Below are positions 1 to 12,600 of a stretch of 64,000 nt of DNA, in pieces (position 1 is the stretch's first letter; each line of letters begins with the position of its first letter). The stretch is taken from NCBI GenBank assembly GCA_963576565.1, contig OY755047.1:25489171-25553170 (forward strand), in the 5' to 3' direction. The stretch comes from Aspidapion aeneum. Its lineage: Eukaryota > Arthropoda > Insecta > Coleoptera > Brentidae. Both the position numbers and the translations under genes were made by a program. Below the pieces are notes generated by a model that ran no database searches, was not told the DNA's origin, and saw nothing but the letters and a program-made list of their open reading frames with translations.

Positions 1-1680
1 TTAGCTTTACCTTATTACCTTTATTGGTAAAAGAGTTCTTTTAAGAATTTTATCAGTTTTTGACATATAGTTTCCGTCACATATCTACAGAGTGGCTCAA
101 AATATGAATAACAGAAATACAGGAATAATAACTGGGATTTGTTAAATATACCTAAAGGGATGAAATTAAAAATGCATAGTCAAAATAAATTCATTTGCTT
201 CAATGTGAGTCGTTGTAATTATTGTAAAGTAACATTTACATACATAATGGTTTATGTAGTAAACCTACAGGGTAAATCAAACGTTTTTTAAATTAAACAA
301 ATAATAGGTGTACTAAATGTGTAGCGGAATAGTGTGTTTAACGGAATGCGTCAGATCAGGTGAATTTGAGATATGTTAGAGCCCGAGCCATCCTGAAACT
401 TTCTCAAAAATATTGGGGGGGGGGGGCTTGGGTTTCGTTTTTGAGCTATATTCTTATGGATTTTCGCTACAACTTCTATCTCTCTATAGGAATAAAAAGT
501 TGATATTTAAACTTTTATCAATTAAGTTTTGTCACAGGCTTTCTTTCTGAAAATTTTTGGCAGAACCCCCAGAAAGGGGTGAGTAGACCCCTTTTTGTCT
601 CTTTGTCCCCACATTTCCTATATTCTAGCATTAAATAAGTATGACTCGAAAACAAAACCGATCACCACCCACTTTTTCTTGAAACAAGTATTACGACGGT
701 TTAGGCTCTAACATATCTGACGCATCCCAGTAAATATTTTCCACACACTATTCTATAGGCAATTAGTACACATGTTATGCGAATTTAAAATTTTTTTAAA
801 ATACCCATTAGGTCTATTATTATTATTGTATTTTAATTATTCATAGTTTGAGCCACTATGTAGATATGTCTATAACTATATGTCAAAAAATGCTTAAAAA
901 GACTCTTTTTTCTTTTTTTTTCAACAAAATAAAATTCATATTGGTTTTTTATTTTTCTTTCACGAGAAGTTATAAAAAACTACAAAATCTTACATTTTAC
1001 CATAATCCATTGGCGCGCATTTAAATAATTATAGCTCGAAAACGAAACCGATGACCCCCCCCCCCAATTTTTTTGAAACAAGCATCCGGGCGGTTTAGGC
1101 TCAAACATATCTTAAATTCACCTCATTTGACGCATCCCAGTAAACACACTATTTCGTAGACAATTAGTAAATATGTCATGCGTTGAATTACTTTTTTTTT
1201 TAAATACCCTGTTAGCTTATAAAATAACATATTATGCAAACATCATTCTAAAATAGTTAAAACGACTCACGTGAAAGCAGGTAAAGTTAATTTTGACTAT
1301 GCATTTTCAGTTCCCTTTTTTTACGTTTTAAATCTCAGGTATTTTTCGTGTATTTTTTTAAATTATTTTGGGTCACTCTGTAGGTATGTGACGCAAACTA
1401 TATGTTAAACATTGATAAAATTCCTAAAAGGACCCTTTTGTTAATAAAATAAGAATAATATCATTTTTTTGTTTTTATTTGGCGATAAGTTATTAGAAAA
1501 AAACGACAAAAGGTCATATTTTTCCATATTTCAGTGGCGCGCATTTAAATAAGTATAGCTCGAAAACGAATCCTATGACCCCCAATTTTTTTTTGGTAAA
1601 AATATCAGGAAGGTTTGGCCTTCAACATATCTTAAATTCAGCTCATCTGACGCGTCCCGGTAAACAATGTATTTAGTGCC
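1..1680. repeat. Three degenerate copies of one dispersed repeat
   Basis: The end motif gacgcatcccagtaaa recurs near 719, near 1129 and (as gacgcgtcccggtaaa) near 1649, each followed or preceded by 'aacatatct' and 'aattagta' blocks. The copy at 1-420 is in the opposite orientation to the copies at about 650-1000 and 1010-1680, so 1-110 and 840-900 are inverted matches sharing 'gtggctcaaa' and 'tgacatatag'. No coding capacity is seen. It is most likely a non-autonomous transposon family; the copies are diverged and the exact ends are unclear. Confidence 0.6.
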
Positions 1681-1779
1681 TCCTCCTTTAAACACTTCTA
1701 GTTTTGTAGATATAGCCTGCCACTGCTAGATAGTCGATAAAGTTGGCTGCATAAATGTCCCAGAGTACTTAAAAATGAT

Positions 1780-3330
1780 CTTTGATAGTGCTTTTAGATA
1801 TTACAAATTTTAAACTAATTAAGTTCTCTTTTGAACGACCTTTTCTGTGGTTATATTTGGAAGTTGAACATCAACATGCTTGGACAAAGTTTCAAAAGGA
1901 TCAATTTGATTAGGATTATGTTCTACTTTTATAACCATAAATGGTTTGGAGGAAATTACTACTAAATCTCTTCGTTTTTCTTATAAAGAAATATCAAATT
2001 CCGCTTTTTGGACTGCTACTTTACTTGTTTTATATTTGGCCCCAAAACTGTTTTAATCAAATCAGTTGTAGAATAAACTGTAGATGGTTTTTTTTTTAAA
2101 GAGTCAGGGTAAAGTTGACGTTTTTAAAACTCGTTGCGACTTTCTGTCGTGTTATTTTGTAGTGTTTGTTTTGCAAGTTGATTAATTTCTTGTGGTTTAG
2201 TTGCTTTGGACAGAATTTTAAAAGAATCGATTTGATTAGGATAAGATACTAATTTTATAACCATTGATTGTATGAAAAGGATTACATCTGAATTTGTTTG
2301 TGTTTCTTGTAAAGAAAGATCCTACATTATTTCATTCTTATTGTCAATGTTGTTCTTCTCACCCTTAATTAATTCAGATGAAGAAAAAGCTTTAGACGGT
2401 TTATCTTCAAGACTCAAGGTGAATTTGACGGCGTTAGAAAAAAACAGTAATTTATTCTGTCATACAATGTGACTTTCTTAGGTTTGTGTTTCAAGTGCTT
2501 GTTTTGTCGGTGTGTGAATTTTTTGTGGTATTGCCTTAGACAAACTCTAAAAATTAAATTCCCAAAATTAAATTTTCTTCTAGTTTCGGAAATATAGATA
2601 TTAGATATTACAGATTTCAAGCTGATCAGGTTCTCTTTTGAAAGACCTTTTATGTGGTTATATTTGGAAGTTGAACGTCAACATGCTTGGACAAAATTTC
2701 AAAAGGATCAATTTGATTAGGAGTATGTTCTACTTTTATAACCATTAATGGTTTGGAGGAAATTACTACGAAATCTCTTCGTTTTTCTTATAACGAAAGA
2801 TCAAATTTTTCTTTTGGACTACTAATTTACTTGTTTTATGTTTGGCCCCCAAAATTAATTAAATCAGTTGTAGAATAAAGTGTAGATAGTTTTAGTAAAC
2901 TATTGTTTTGCTGGTTGATTAATGTCTTTTGGTTTAGTACCTTTGAACTAGTATTTTTATAATCATTGATAGTTTGAAATCAATTACATCTGAATTAGTT
3001 TGTTTGTGACATTGTTTGTTGTTCTTCTCACCCTTAATTAACTCAATTGAAGAAAAAGCTCTAGACAGTTTATCTTCAAAACCAATAAGTTATTCTGTCA
3101 CACAGTTCGACTTTCTTAGGTCTCAGTTTCAAATGCGTGTTTTGTCGGTGGCTGAATTTCTTGTAGTGTGGCCTGTGACAACATTTTGAAAGGATTAATT
3201 TGATTGGTATCAGGCTCTACTAGATTACTACTAAATATGTTTGTCTTTTTTGTCAAAAAATATAAAACTGTATCCTTGCGACTTTCTTTTACCTTAGTTT
3301 CTATCATATTTTGTGTCCGTTGTTGAATTT
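1780..3330 (-). pseudogene. Decayed internally repetitive coding sequence (family unknown)
   Basis: Read on the minus strand, several short frames carry the same peptide unit: PNQIDPFETLSK near 1900, PNQIDSFKILSKAT near 2220, PNQIDPF near 2710 and TNQINPFKMLSQAT near 3195. Units also share an ETQTNSD-like lead and a TLQEIQ/PQEINQL tail. At DNA level 1793-2100 repeats at about 2609-2900 with high identity, an offset of roughly 815 bp. Stops and frameshifts interrupt every unit, so this looks like a dead, tandemly expanded exon or a transposon gene. I do not recognise the family. Confidence 0.45.
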
Positions 3331-3441
3331 CTTGTTGGTTAGCTAATTTCTTTCTTTTTAATTTTAGGAGTACTGTTATTAAAATTCCTTATGTTCCTAG
3401 TTGTGTGGTCCTCTCAGTATATTTATTTATTTGATTTTCAG

Positions 3442-3667
3442 ACTGCTTAACGCTCAAAATCAGGAACCTCAAATCCCAGTAATTCCCTGTTCGCCGTTCT
3501 TGCCGAGCCGAAAACGCGAGGAGGCGAAAGCCCTACAAAACTTAAGGAGGAGGCTGAATGCGGCCAAGATAGTCCAGGCCAACCGGCCAGAACCGGTGGA
3601 AGCCAGGCAGAAAAACAACAACTTGAGCCCGGAAGAAGTGGATAATAGGCCTAATTTGTTACAAAAG
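3442..3667 (+). CDS. CAP gene, upstream exon (charged linker)
   Basis: The acceptor is ttgattttcag at 3441 and the donor AAG|gtgagt at 3667. The first base completes a codon begun in an unseen upstream exon, and the exon ends in phase 0. It encodes about 75 residues including LNAQNQEPQIPVIP and a basic, probably helical segment rich in Arg/Lys/Glu. Assignment to the CAP gene rests on matching phase and strand with the 17042 exon 13.4 kb away; it could instead belong to another gene. GC content is clearly above the flanks, which supports real coding. Confidence 0.65.
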
Positions 3668-6600
3668 GTGAGTTAATTAGGGACTGATCTTTCAAAATTC
3701 GAATAAGTGGTTTATTTACCAATGACACTGATGGTTCAGTTAACGTGCGTCCGCTTTGCGGCGGTGGGATCAATTCCCCATCAAATGTCACAAAAATATC
3801 TGGAGCAGTGTAACAGATATGAATAAAAAAGGTCTAAGACATATTTTCATACGGCCTGTCCCAAAGTAATTCTTCAAAAGCTTCTCCAATTGAAATGCGG
3901 CAAAGGAATCCGAATTATAGATGTATCCAACAAAGATAGCCTTACTTTTATTTTTTGTCGTGGCCCCGCCTTTTAAAGTTGACTCTATTATCCCTAGTAA
4001 AAGTTGCCGAAATCCGGGATGGCTTGCATCGTCGCCCGTCATCTTTAAAAGGCTCCGCGCCGGACCTCGTGTAAAATTTGAAACCCATATCAATTCCAAC
4101 TTCTCCCGAAAAGAATTAAGGGTCGAACGCAAAAGAGTGCTCTCGCAGCTGCGTGACTTACAGAAAGTCCCATCTGCTTACTTTACTGTTACTTGGGGTA
4201 CAACGTTGGCTTTTAAGAATCACTTATTATTACTACTATTTAGCCTTCTTCGATTCATCTTTGGACATAGGCTTCCCCCAATATCTTCTAGTTCCCGCAT
4301 GTTTCTTCAAATCGTCCGCCCATCTTACTTGTGGGCTTCCCCTGCTTCTTTAATTTTCCCAAGGTCTCCAGTTTACAAAACATTTGTCCAATCGATCGTC
4401 TTTTTGTCTGATATTAAAACCGGCAAATTTCCAGTTTAATTTTGTACTTCTCCTCTGACATCCCTTACTTTTGTTTTATTTCTTATCCATTCATTTCTTT
4501 TTTTATCTGTTAGCTTTACATGTAACCTTTTTCTTTCCATTGCTCTTTGGACTTTTGTTACCTTATTCATGTTTGATTTTGTAAGTGTCCAGGTCTGGGA
4601 TCCATAGGTTAGGAAAGGAAGGATACATTGGTTATACACTTTCGTTTTGAGGTACTGAGGATTTTTTTTATTTTTTAATATGTAGCTTAATTTATCGAAA
4701 GCTGCCGATGCCAATCTTACTCGTCTCTTGATTTCAGCTGTTTGGTTTCCTTTTTTTAGTTTAATAATTTATCCCAGGTATATATATTCCTCTACTTGTT
4801 CTATTTTTTCTTGGTTTATTTTGATCGTGATATCTTCATCTGTGTTTGTTATGATTTTAGTTTTAGTGTAGTTCATACTCAAGCCTATATTTTTAGATGC
4901 TGTATCCAGTTCTTCAAGCATTTTTATCAGTTCTTCTTTCTTATCTGTTATTAAGACGATATCATCAGCATATCTTAGGTGGTTCAAGTATGGTCCGTTT
5001 ACTTTGATGCATATTTCTTCCAATTCTAAGTTTTTAAAAACATCTTCTAAGGCCTGGTTAAATAGTTTAGGGTATATTTTGTCACCCTGACTGACACCTC
5101 TTCATATGTGGATTGGCTTGGTTCCTTCATGGATTTTAATTGATGTTGCTTCGCTATATGCATTGGCTATTAAATCTGTGTATCTGTGATCTATTCGGCT
5201 ATTAATTAAATATGCTTAAGCACCTTTAAAACTTCTTAAATATTAGCACGTTATTCAATAAGAACCTGTATAGTCTCTAGTTTACATATGAGGGATTCAT
5301 GCAAAAACACAAAAATGTAAATTAACTTCGAACCGTAAAACTTGCTTAAAAAAGGGTGTGCGTGCTGGTTAGATAAATAAAGTGCCTTAAAATGCAAATT
5401 CTACCCTTAATAAATTTACCTTGGAAGTGTACTTTGCCTTATCTTTTGAAGTGAAAGGAAAACCACACTAAAACAAAGGTCAAGCTATCCAGGTTTATTT
5501 AAGCTTTCTTTAAAAAAAAATTAAGTCAAAAGATATACTTGAGGGTCCTAACCTGAGCCCATATTTGTATAAAGTCCTGACTATTGGCAAGTATGTAGCT
5601 CCAAGTTCCATAAAAAATACTTTGACATGAGACATCGCATAATGCGTATTTTCAAAACCGGATGAAAGTACTGTGTCCAGTAATTTATTTATTTAAAACA
5701 TCACACCATTTAAAAGAGGGGTAAAAATTTTGTACCTTCTGCAATACCTAATTTTTCTCGAATTCTTCCAATTTTGCCAAATTTAAAAATTTATATAACT
5801 AAACTTTTTTATCCATCCATTTCCATTTCTTTTTAATGCTAAAATGATAAAAAAAAGTAGGTGTACCTCAGCTGAGTAATAGATTGAAGTTTTCAAATAC
5901 GCCACTAGTTTATTGAAGGTCATTCTAGGGTCAGATTTTCCTACAGTTTCAGGTCGTTACTAAATTATTGGCCGCTACTATAGTTTCAATCAAAATGCAA
6001 ATACAAGTATTTCTGTGCGAGTATGTCTGCGATATTTTGCAGAGTAAAGCATTCTATTAGATATCGTATATACCAATCACCATGTCGATTCTAGATCCTG
6101 AGGCAATATCGTAGATTCTTTCTCTTCCCGGATCCCTGTTTCCGATTTTTGCTTCAGTAGGGAATATTTAGCATTTCTCCGATTTCTCCTTCTATTTCAA
6201 ACGTCTTAGATCTCTTCATTTATATATTTTTTTTGTGTTTAGGCCTTTTAAATTTAAACATTTTTAGTTTAGCTGTAGTATTTTATATCAAATAATTTCT
6301 TTTTAGTATTAGGGTACACCTAGATTCGAGAAATTAAAGGATAACAGCGCGATTTGGCAACAAAGCGGATTCTTTGCTCATTTTGTATTAAATGATTAAA
6401 AGAAGAATGCATTCGTTAATAGTCAATATTATTCCTGTAATTGATTACGTAACTTACTTTTGAGGTCCTGCGCGAACACCCTACCCAGTATCCCTAGTGC
6501 TCACATAGCGAATTAAAAAACTAAAAGTCCCAAGTGATTGACATAAGTCGGGAATTCTATAAATAAATAAATATAGACCTTACAAAATTATTTTTAAGGA

Positions 6601-9600
6601 TTACCTACAGGTTAAAACTTCCTAACAACGCGTGTCGAGTAGGTGTGTAAACGACACAATACAAGGATGAATCAAAAACCTTAGAGTATAAATTCGGAGA
6701 TGCAAATTTTCAAGTGGGCACGCATGTATTTTGTCATATAGCTGCTGTGTGGATGGACGACATATTTATTGGTTATTTAAATTTTTCGGTGTTTTGTGTT
6801 TGTCGTGTAAAATTGTTTTTTTTTCTTTCTGTAAGAAATGGGAAATAATTCACGTAAAACATGCGCGGTTATTAAAAAATGTCCGGGGGAAGTAAGGGGT
6901 ATTCTATTGGTAAGGACTATTATTGTGTTATAATTTTTTAGTACAGTTAAGAGTGGTTTATGAGTGCCAATAAATACTCTTCATGGTTTCCCCAATAAAT
7001 CTGCACAATTAATTTTAGGAAAACTACAAATCTAATCCGCAATTTGATAAAGTTTCACTCGATCAAATAGTTTTTAAAAAAATACACATAACCTTAAATT
7101 TTTGACAATTGCCAAATAATGTAGTGACGTAACGGAGTATGTTCCAAAACCACCAAACCTGACGCATGCGCAGTTACCGAAATCCTGTCTACCCGGAAAA
7201 GGAACATTAAGAATTAAAGGCAAATACATTAGAGCATAAATACATGTTGAAAAAATCGGAAAGTAAAGCACCCACAGCTTGCTTTGGAAACAATAGCAAA
7301 TTTAATTTGCAGACGGACGGAATTAAGTTCGCATGCATGTGTTTTCTCACGGTAGACACACAGCTGCTGTGTAAGTAGAAGCCATATTTGTTGTTTATTG
7401 ACATTTTGCGGTGGGTTGCGTTTGTCGTGTAAAATAATGTTTTTTTCTGTGAAAAATTGGAAATAATTCACGTAAAACATGTGGTTTGTGGAAAAATGTC
7501 CAGGAGTCCATTCCATAGGTAAGAACTTGTATTTTCCTTTATAATTTGTTAATAAAGTTAAAAGTGGTTTATAGATGCCATTAAACACTCTTCATGATTT
7601 CTAAAATAAATCTGAACAAATAATTTTAGAAAAACTATAATTTTAATCCACAACTTGATAAATTTTCGACAATTGTCAAATATTGTAGTATGTTCGAAAA
7701 CCACCAAAACTGACGCATGCGCAGTAACTGAAATCATGTCTCCGCGAAAAAGGAACATTAAGAATTAAATTTGGGTTCTGGCTTCAAGCATCGCGTGTGA
7801 GAATGCATGGATATGCCCCATATTTCCCCCTTGTGCGGGAAAACGGAGATAAGTCGAAAAACACATTTTTGAGAAATTGCCAGTTAAAGTTTTTTGCACA
7901 TGTCATACATAGTAAACAATTTAATATTGTCTCACCGTCACAAAACAAACACTTAGGTTAGGATAGTGAAATCTACTAACCTTAATGTGCCCAGTAAAAA
8001 TTTTGGCCTTGAAAACCCCCAAAAGCTAGTTCAACTCAAAATGCACATTTTTCGACTTGTCTCCGTTCTCCCGCGCAAGAGGAATTTATGCTCCAACGTA
8101 TTTGTTCGTAAGTTCGCATAAAGTTGTATCCCTTAAAATATCAGTTGCGACCTTCTTCATAAATCCGTGTTTTCCAGTATAATACAGACAAAAACTAAAA
8201 TTGCATGTCTTTTGAATTAGGAAAGCACATGTTTGTTTGTTTCTCATAAAATTTCAAATGACTTTTCCTGACATAAATATAAAACAAGGGATCTCTAAAA
8301 CTTTTACAACTTTGGAGTATAGGAGTACGTTTTATTCTTTTTTGTCACGACACCGTTGTAGTAGGTTTTATATACTTAATCTTTTGCAAAGATACGAGAG
8401 CTAGTTTATATTCCAGGAAGGATTTTTATTATCCCAATATTTTTAAAGAAAGAAATGGCGGAAGAAATATTTTAACGCAGTGAAAGATGTAGAATATAAA
8501 ATCACTTTTTTGCCCTCAAATTTGATATGGAAACTGTCCGCCATGTTCAATTATCCGTTTTTACCGATTTTCACTCGTATTATGCATTTTTCCAAACAAA
8601 TGATATAGAACGTATTTTTAGATAATCAAATTCTCTACAATTTTCGTTTAATGAACTTTTTGAAACAATAAATTTAATGCCGTAAAAAATAATAACACTA
8701 ACGCAGTTTTTCTAATTAGTTTTTTTGACAACGTGTAGATGAACTTTTTGAAACAAACACTAACGCAGTTTTTCTAATAAATTTTTTTGACAACGTTTTT
8801 GCTCCCAAATGGAAACTGTCCGTCATGTTCAATCATCTGTTTTTACCGATTTTTACTCGTATTATGCATGTTTCCAAACAAATGATATAGAACATATTTT
8901 TAGATAATCAAATTCTCTACAATTTTCGTTTTATTAACTTTTTGAAACAATATATTTAATGGCAAAAATTGCAGCTTTCAGCTGAAATAAAACAATAGAT
9001 AACTTCTAAAGACTTAATTGTTTCTCGAAGTATTTTTCACGAAAATGAATGTACTTTTGCATGCGCTCAAACCAATTGTCAAAGCTCTAATTCCACTTGT
9101 TTGTTGGGACTGTCAAAATTGTATTCTTGAAGGAATCGTTGGGACTTAGGTCAAGATCCACATTGTGACATATCGCGAGATTGAGCCTTCATGGGTGATT
9201 TCAAAGACGTTAATTCAAAAACTTTTACATGAAGAATTAGGGGTAAGAAAAGAAGAATAGAAAGAATAGATAGATTGGTGTCCGAAAACTCTAGACCGCT
9301 TTGACGTAGGAAACTCGAAAAATGTGTACAGAATCCTTGTGATCGACGTTGGAAAAAGTGAAAACCAAACAGTTTTAACAAGTTCCCAACGAAAGCCTCA
9401 AACTATCAGTATAATTCAATGCCGGTAGGGGTATTTTCCCTCGGAGTAGTTGTTTCCGTTGGTTTCACACAACTTATGCTCTACACGGAGCTATCGCCTA
9501 CATTCACCTGAGGATGGCCCAAAAGGTCGAAACCGGTCGTGGATTGGCATGGAACACTTGTTCCTGATTGTCAGGACGTGTTCCAGACGGGGATCATTCG

Positions 9601-12600
9601 TATCCTTGTGATCGACGTTGGAGATAGTGAAAACCAAACAGTTTTAACAAGTTCCCAACGAAAGCATCAAACCATCAGTATAATTCAATGCCGGTAGGGG
9701 TATTTTCCGTCGGAGTATTTGTTTCTGTTGGTTTCACGCAACTTATGCTCTACACGGAGCTATCGCCTACATTCACCTGAGGATGGCCCAAAAGGTCGAA
9801 GCCGATCGTGCATTGGCATGGAACACTTGTTCCTGATTGTCAGGACGTGTTCCAGACGTGGATCATTCGTATCCTTGTGATCGACGTTGGAGAAAGTAAA
9901 AACCAAACAGTTTTAAGTGTACAGCATTGTCAGTGGTGATGAATCGTGGATTTACTCATATGAACCCGAAAATAAACGTCAGTGGTCTGTTTGGGTGTTC
10001 CAAGATGAAGAAAAGCCTACAAAAGTCATCCGTTCTCGAAGTGTATCCAAAAAGATGGTCGCGACATTTGTCTCAAAAGCAGGTCATGTAGCAACAATTC
10101 CTCTGGAAGATCAAAGGACTGTTACTGCCAATTGGTACGTCACCATTTGTTTGCCGAAAGTCAGCGCTGAGGTTCGAAAAATGAACCCCGAATGACGAAT
10201 CATTCTCCACAACGACAATGCAAGTTCGCACAAAGCACAAAAAACCATTGAATTTGTACCCCAACAAAACGTCGAATTGTTGGACCATCCTCCATGTAGT
10301 CCCGACTAAGTGTCAACGATTTCTATACTTTTTAGAAAATCAAGAACGGACTGCGTGGTCAAGAATTTCAGTCGCCAGCGGAAGCCGTTGACGCCTTCAT
10401 GAATGCAATTTTGACAGTACCAACAAACGAGTGGAATTAAAGCTTTGACAATTGGGTTGTTATATCACAAATCTTGTTAAACATTTTATAAATTAAAATG
10501 TCGATATCTCGTGTACCGTTGAAGAAAAACCCATCAAGAGTGGTATTGTTAGAAAGGAAATTCTAAGTAAATTTTAAAAATCCAATAATTTATAGGGTGT
10601 TTCCTTTAAAAAAACATAATTTGTACTTACTGTGTAAACTACAAATGTCAAATGTGGAAAAAACTACCTTCTTTTAAATGCTTTTGGTTTGAACCCTGTA
10701 AGTAAGACTAATAAGACTAATAATAAAAATCTTTTTTGCAGGATAAGTTTATAATGAGTTACCAAAGTATAAAAGGCAACTTTATAGGGGTATAGTCAAC
10801 CACGGAACCGGTGTTTCGGAAAAAGGCATTTCCATCCTTAGCGTGGCTTGCCTGACACAACGTAGAACAAACTGACTACAAGATACAAGGTAAATCAATT
10901 TGTCCCGCCATGGACTTAGTTTTCTTGGTTCGCTGTCGTCTGGTTGAACTGTGACAAAATGTCTTTCTTCCTTATAGACCGGTGGACGTTTTAGTCCCGC
11001 CATGGACTTAGTTTCCTTGGTTCGCTGTCGTTTCACTCGTAGAATGAAAAATAGGTTTTACCTATTTTTTCATTCTTTTTGATTTACCTTGTATCTTGTA
11101 GTCAGTTTGTTCTACTTTATGTCAGGCAAGCCACGCTGAGGATGGAATGCTTTTTTCCGAAACACCGGTGTCCGTGGTTGACTATACCCCTATAAAGTTG
11201 CCTTTTATACTTTGTTAACTCATTGTTTTCGGTTTCAAACCGATACCGTGGAGACGGTGATAGCATGGTCTGGTTGAACTGTGACAAAATGTATTTCTTC
11301 CTTATAGACCGGTTGACGTTTTAGTCCCGCCCTGGACTTAGTTTCCTTGGTTCGCTGTCGTTTCACTCGTAGAATGAAAAATAGGTTTTACCTATTTTTT
11401 CATTCTTTTTCATTTACCTTATAAAGTTTATAGTGACAGACCCTGTACAGAGAATGGATGAGGAAAATAAATCTAAAATGATTTTCGGAAATACTAAACT
11501 TTGATTTATATGAATAAAACGCAAATTTCCCAAAAAGGCAATCAATCATAATAATAATACTGGGAGTCTATTTTGACCTTTAGCCAGCGGAAATGCTAAA
11601 TTTTGCGCAGAGGTGGCTATAAATAATAGCCTGTAATTTATTTATGTACAAAATCCAGAGATTAGTAAGATTAATGAGGTCCGCGAATTTTCTTAACAAG
11701 AAAAATATTTAAATTATTTTTAAGATTTTTATGTAACAGGACAAAAAAAACAGATTTTTAATAAACCTTTGTTAATTTTGTTAAATTATTTTTTTCCTTA
11801 TTGTAATGGATAGATCGATCAGAGCAGGATACCTTTAAAAAAGACAAAATATACCGTAGCCAATAAAAAAAATCAATTAGACTCGATCCGAGTTAGTAGC
11901 AGAAATTGGGGTGATCTTTTAGGGTTGGATAATGGTTTTTGATGGTGTTTAGTAAAACTAAATTTCCTATCAAATAAATGGATCCATGATGGATCTGATA
12001 CCTTCCTAGCTAGCCTGTTAGCACACTTCAAGTGAAGCCATGTTATATCAGCCTTGAAAATAGTTTTTTGTAAATATCTCAAAAACTAAGGCTCCTTTTG
12101 GTTATAACACAAATTATATATTCCGATCACCGCATATTGATGCGATGCTCCGTTAAAAAATTAGCATTTTAAAATTTTTTTAATTGTCAAAAAACTGTCA
12201 TTAACATTCATGGATTTTGACCAAAATCTAAAAATCGGTTTAGGAGCTATCGTGTCACGGACAGACACACACACACAGACAGACATCACGACCATTTTCG
12301 GCTCAAATCAAAAATCTCAAAAAATTTTTTATAAAATAAAAGGTTTATGCAATAAAAAACCAAACCTCTATAAACGTTTTTTATCAAACAAAAAATTTTC
12401 CGAGAAAAATCGTTCTTTTGTTTTTAATTTTTATCTCCCACATTTTTTTTTGTGTTTTACCTTTTATTTCCTTAACACGTTGTAGTTCAAAGAAAATGTA
12501 AAATATGCACTTAACATTTTATACCCAAAAATGAAAAATTTCTGGAAGCAGTTTTTTTTTTAAACAAAATAGTGACTTTTTTTATATCGTCTATTTTTAG

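Larger units (their letters stand above)
9332..9916 (+). mobile_element. Retrozyme-like tandem repeat (2.2 units of about 270 bp) with hammerhead motifs
   Basis: The unit starting atccttgtgatcgacgttgg occurs at about 9333, 9601 and 9870, giving two full units and a 47-bp partial third. The block is flanked by GTGTACAG on both sides (9324-9331 and 9917-9924), an 8-bp target duplication inside the mariner gene. Each full unit contains a hammerhead-like motif. There is no ORF. Tandem hammerhead-bearing units of this size fit the animal retrozymes / Penelope-related terminal repeats; the assignment is inference. Confidence 0.72.
9060..10450 (+). pseudogene. Mariner transposase relic, split by a 585-bp insertion
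   Basis: The N-terminal part at 9130-9331 gives VTYREIE, LLHEELGVRK, IDWCPKTLDRFD and NSKNVY, matching the second helix-turn-helix region and linker of mariner transposases. The reading resumes at 9917 with VYSIVSGDESWIYSYEPENK (first catalytic Asp), SVWVFQDEEKPTKVIRSRSV, then ILHNDNASSHKA (second catalytic Asp) near 10200, and HPPCSPD followed by a stop where SPDLxPxD would carry the third Asp. Stops, frameshifts and the insertion make it dead. Confidence 0.88.
10757..11425. mobile_element. Second hammerhead-bearing element with direct and inverted copies
   Basis: 10951-11100 (from tctggttgaactgtgacaaa) recurs at 11270-11418 in direct orientation, an offset of about 319 bp. 10757-10900 is the inverted copy of 11090-11220. 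A 35-bp block, cccgccatggacttagtt..., is further duplicated at 10904 and 10996. One good hammerhead lies at 11128-11179 and a mutated inverted one at 10798-10849. Mixed direct and inverted terminal repeats with ribozymes recall Penelope-like elements; no RT is present. Confidence 0.65.

Noticed and set aside
3921..4439. 172-codon plus-strand frame
   Set aside because: It is the antisense of the RTE retrotransposon end plus a dispersed repeat, with no protein similarity of its own.
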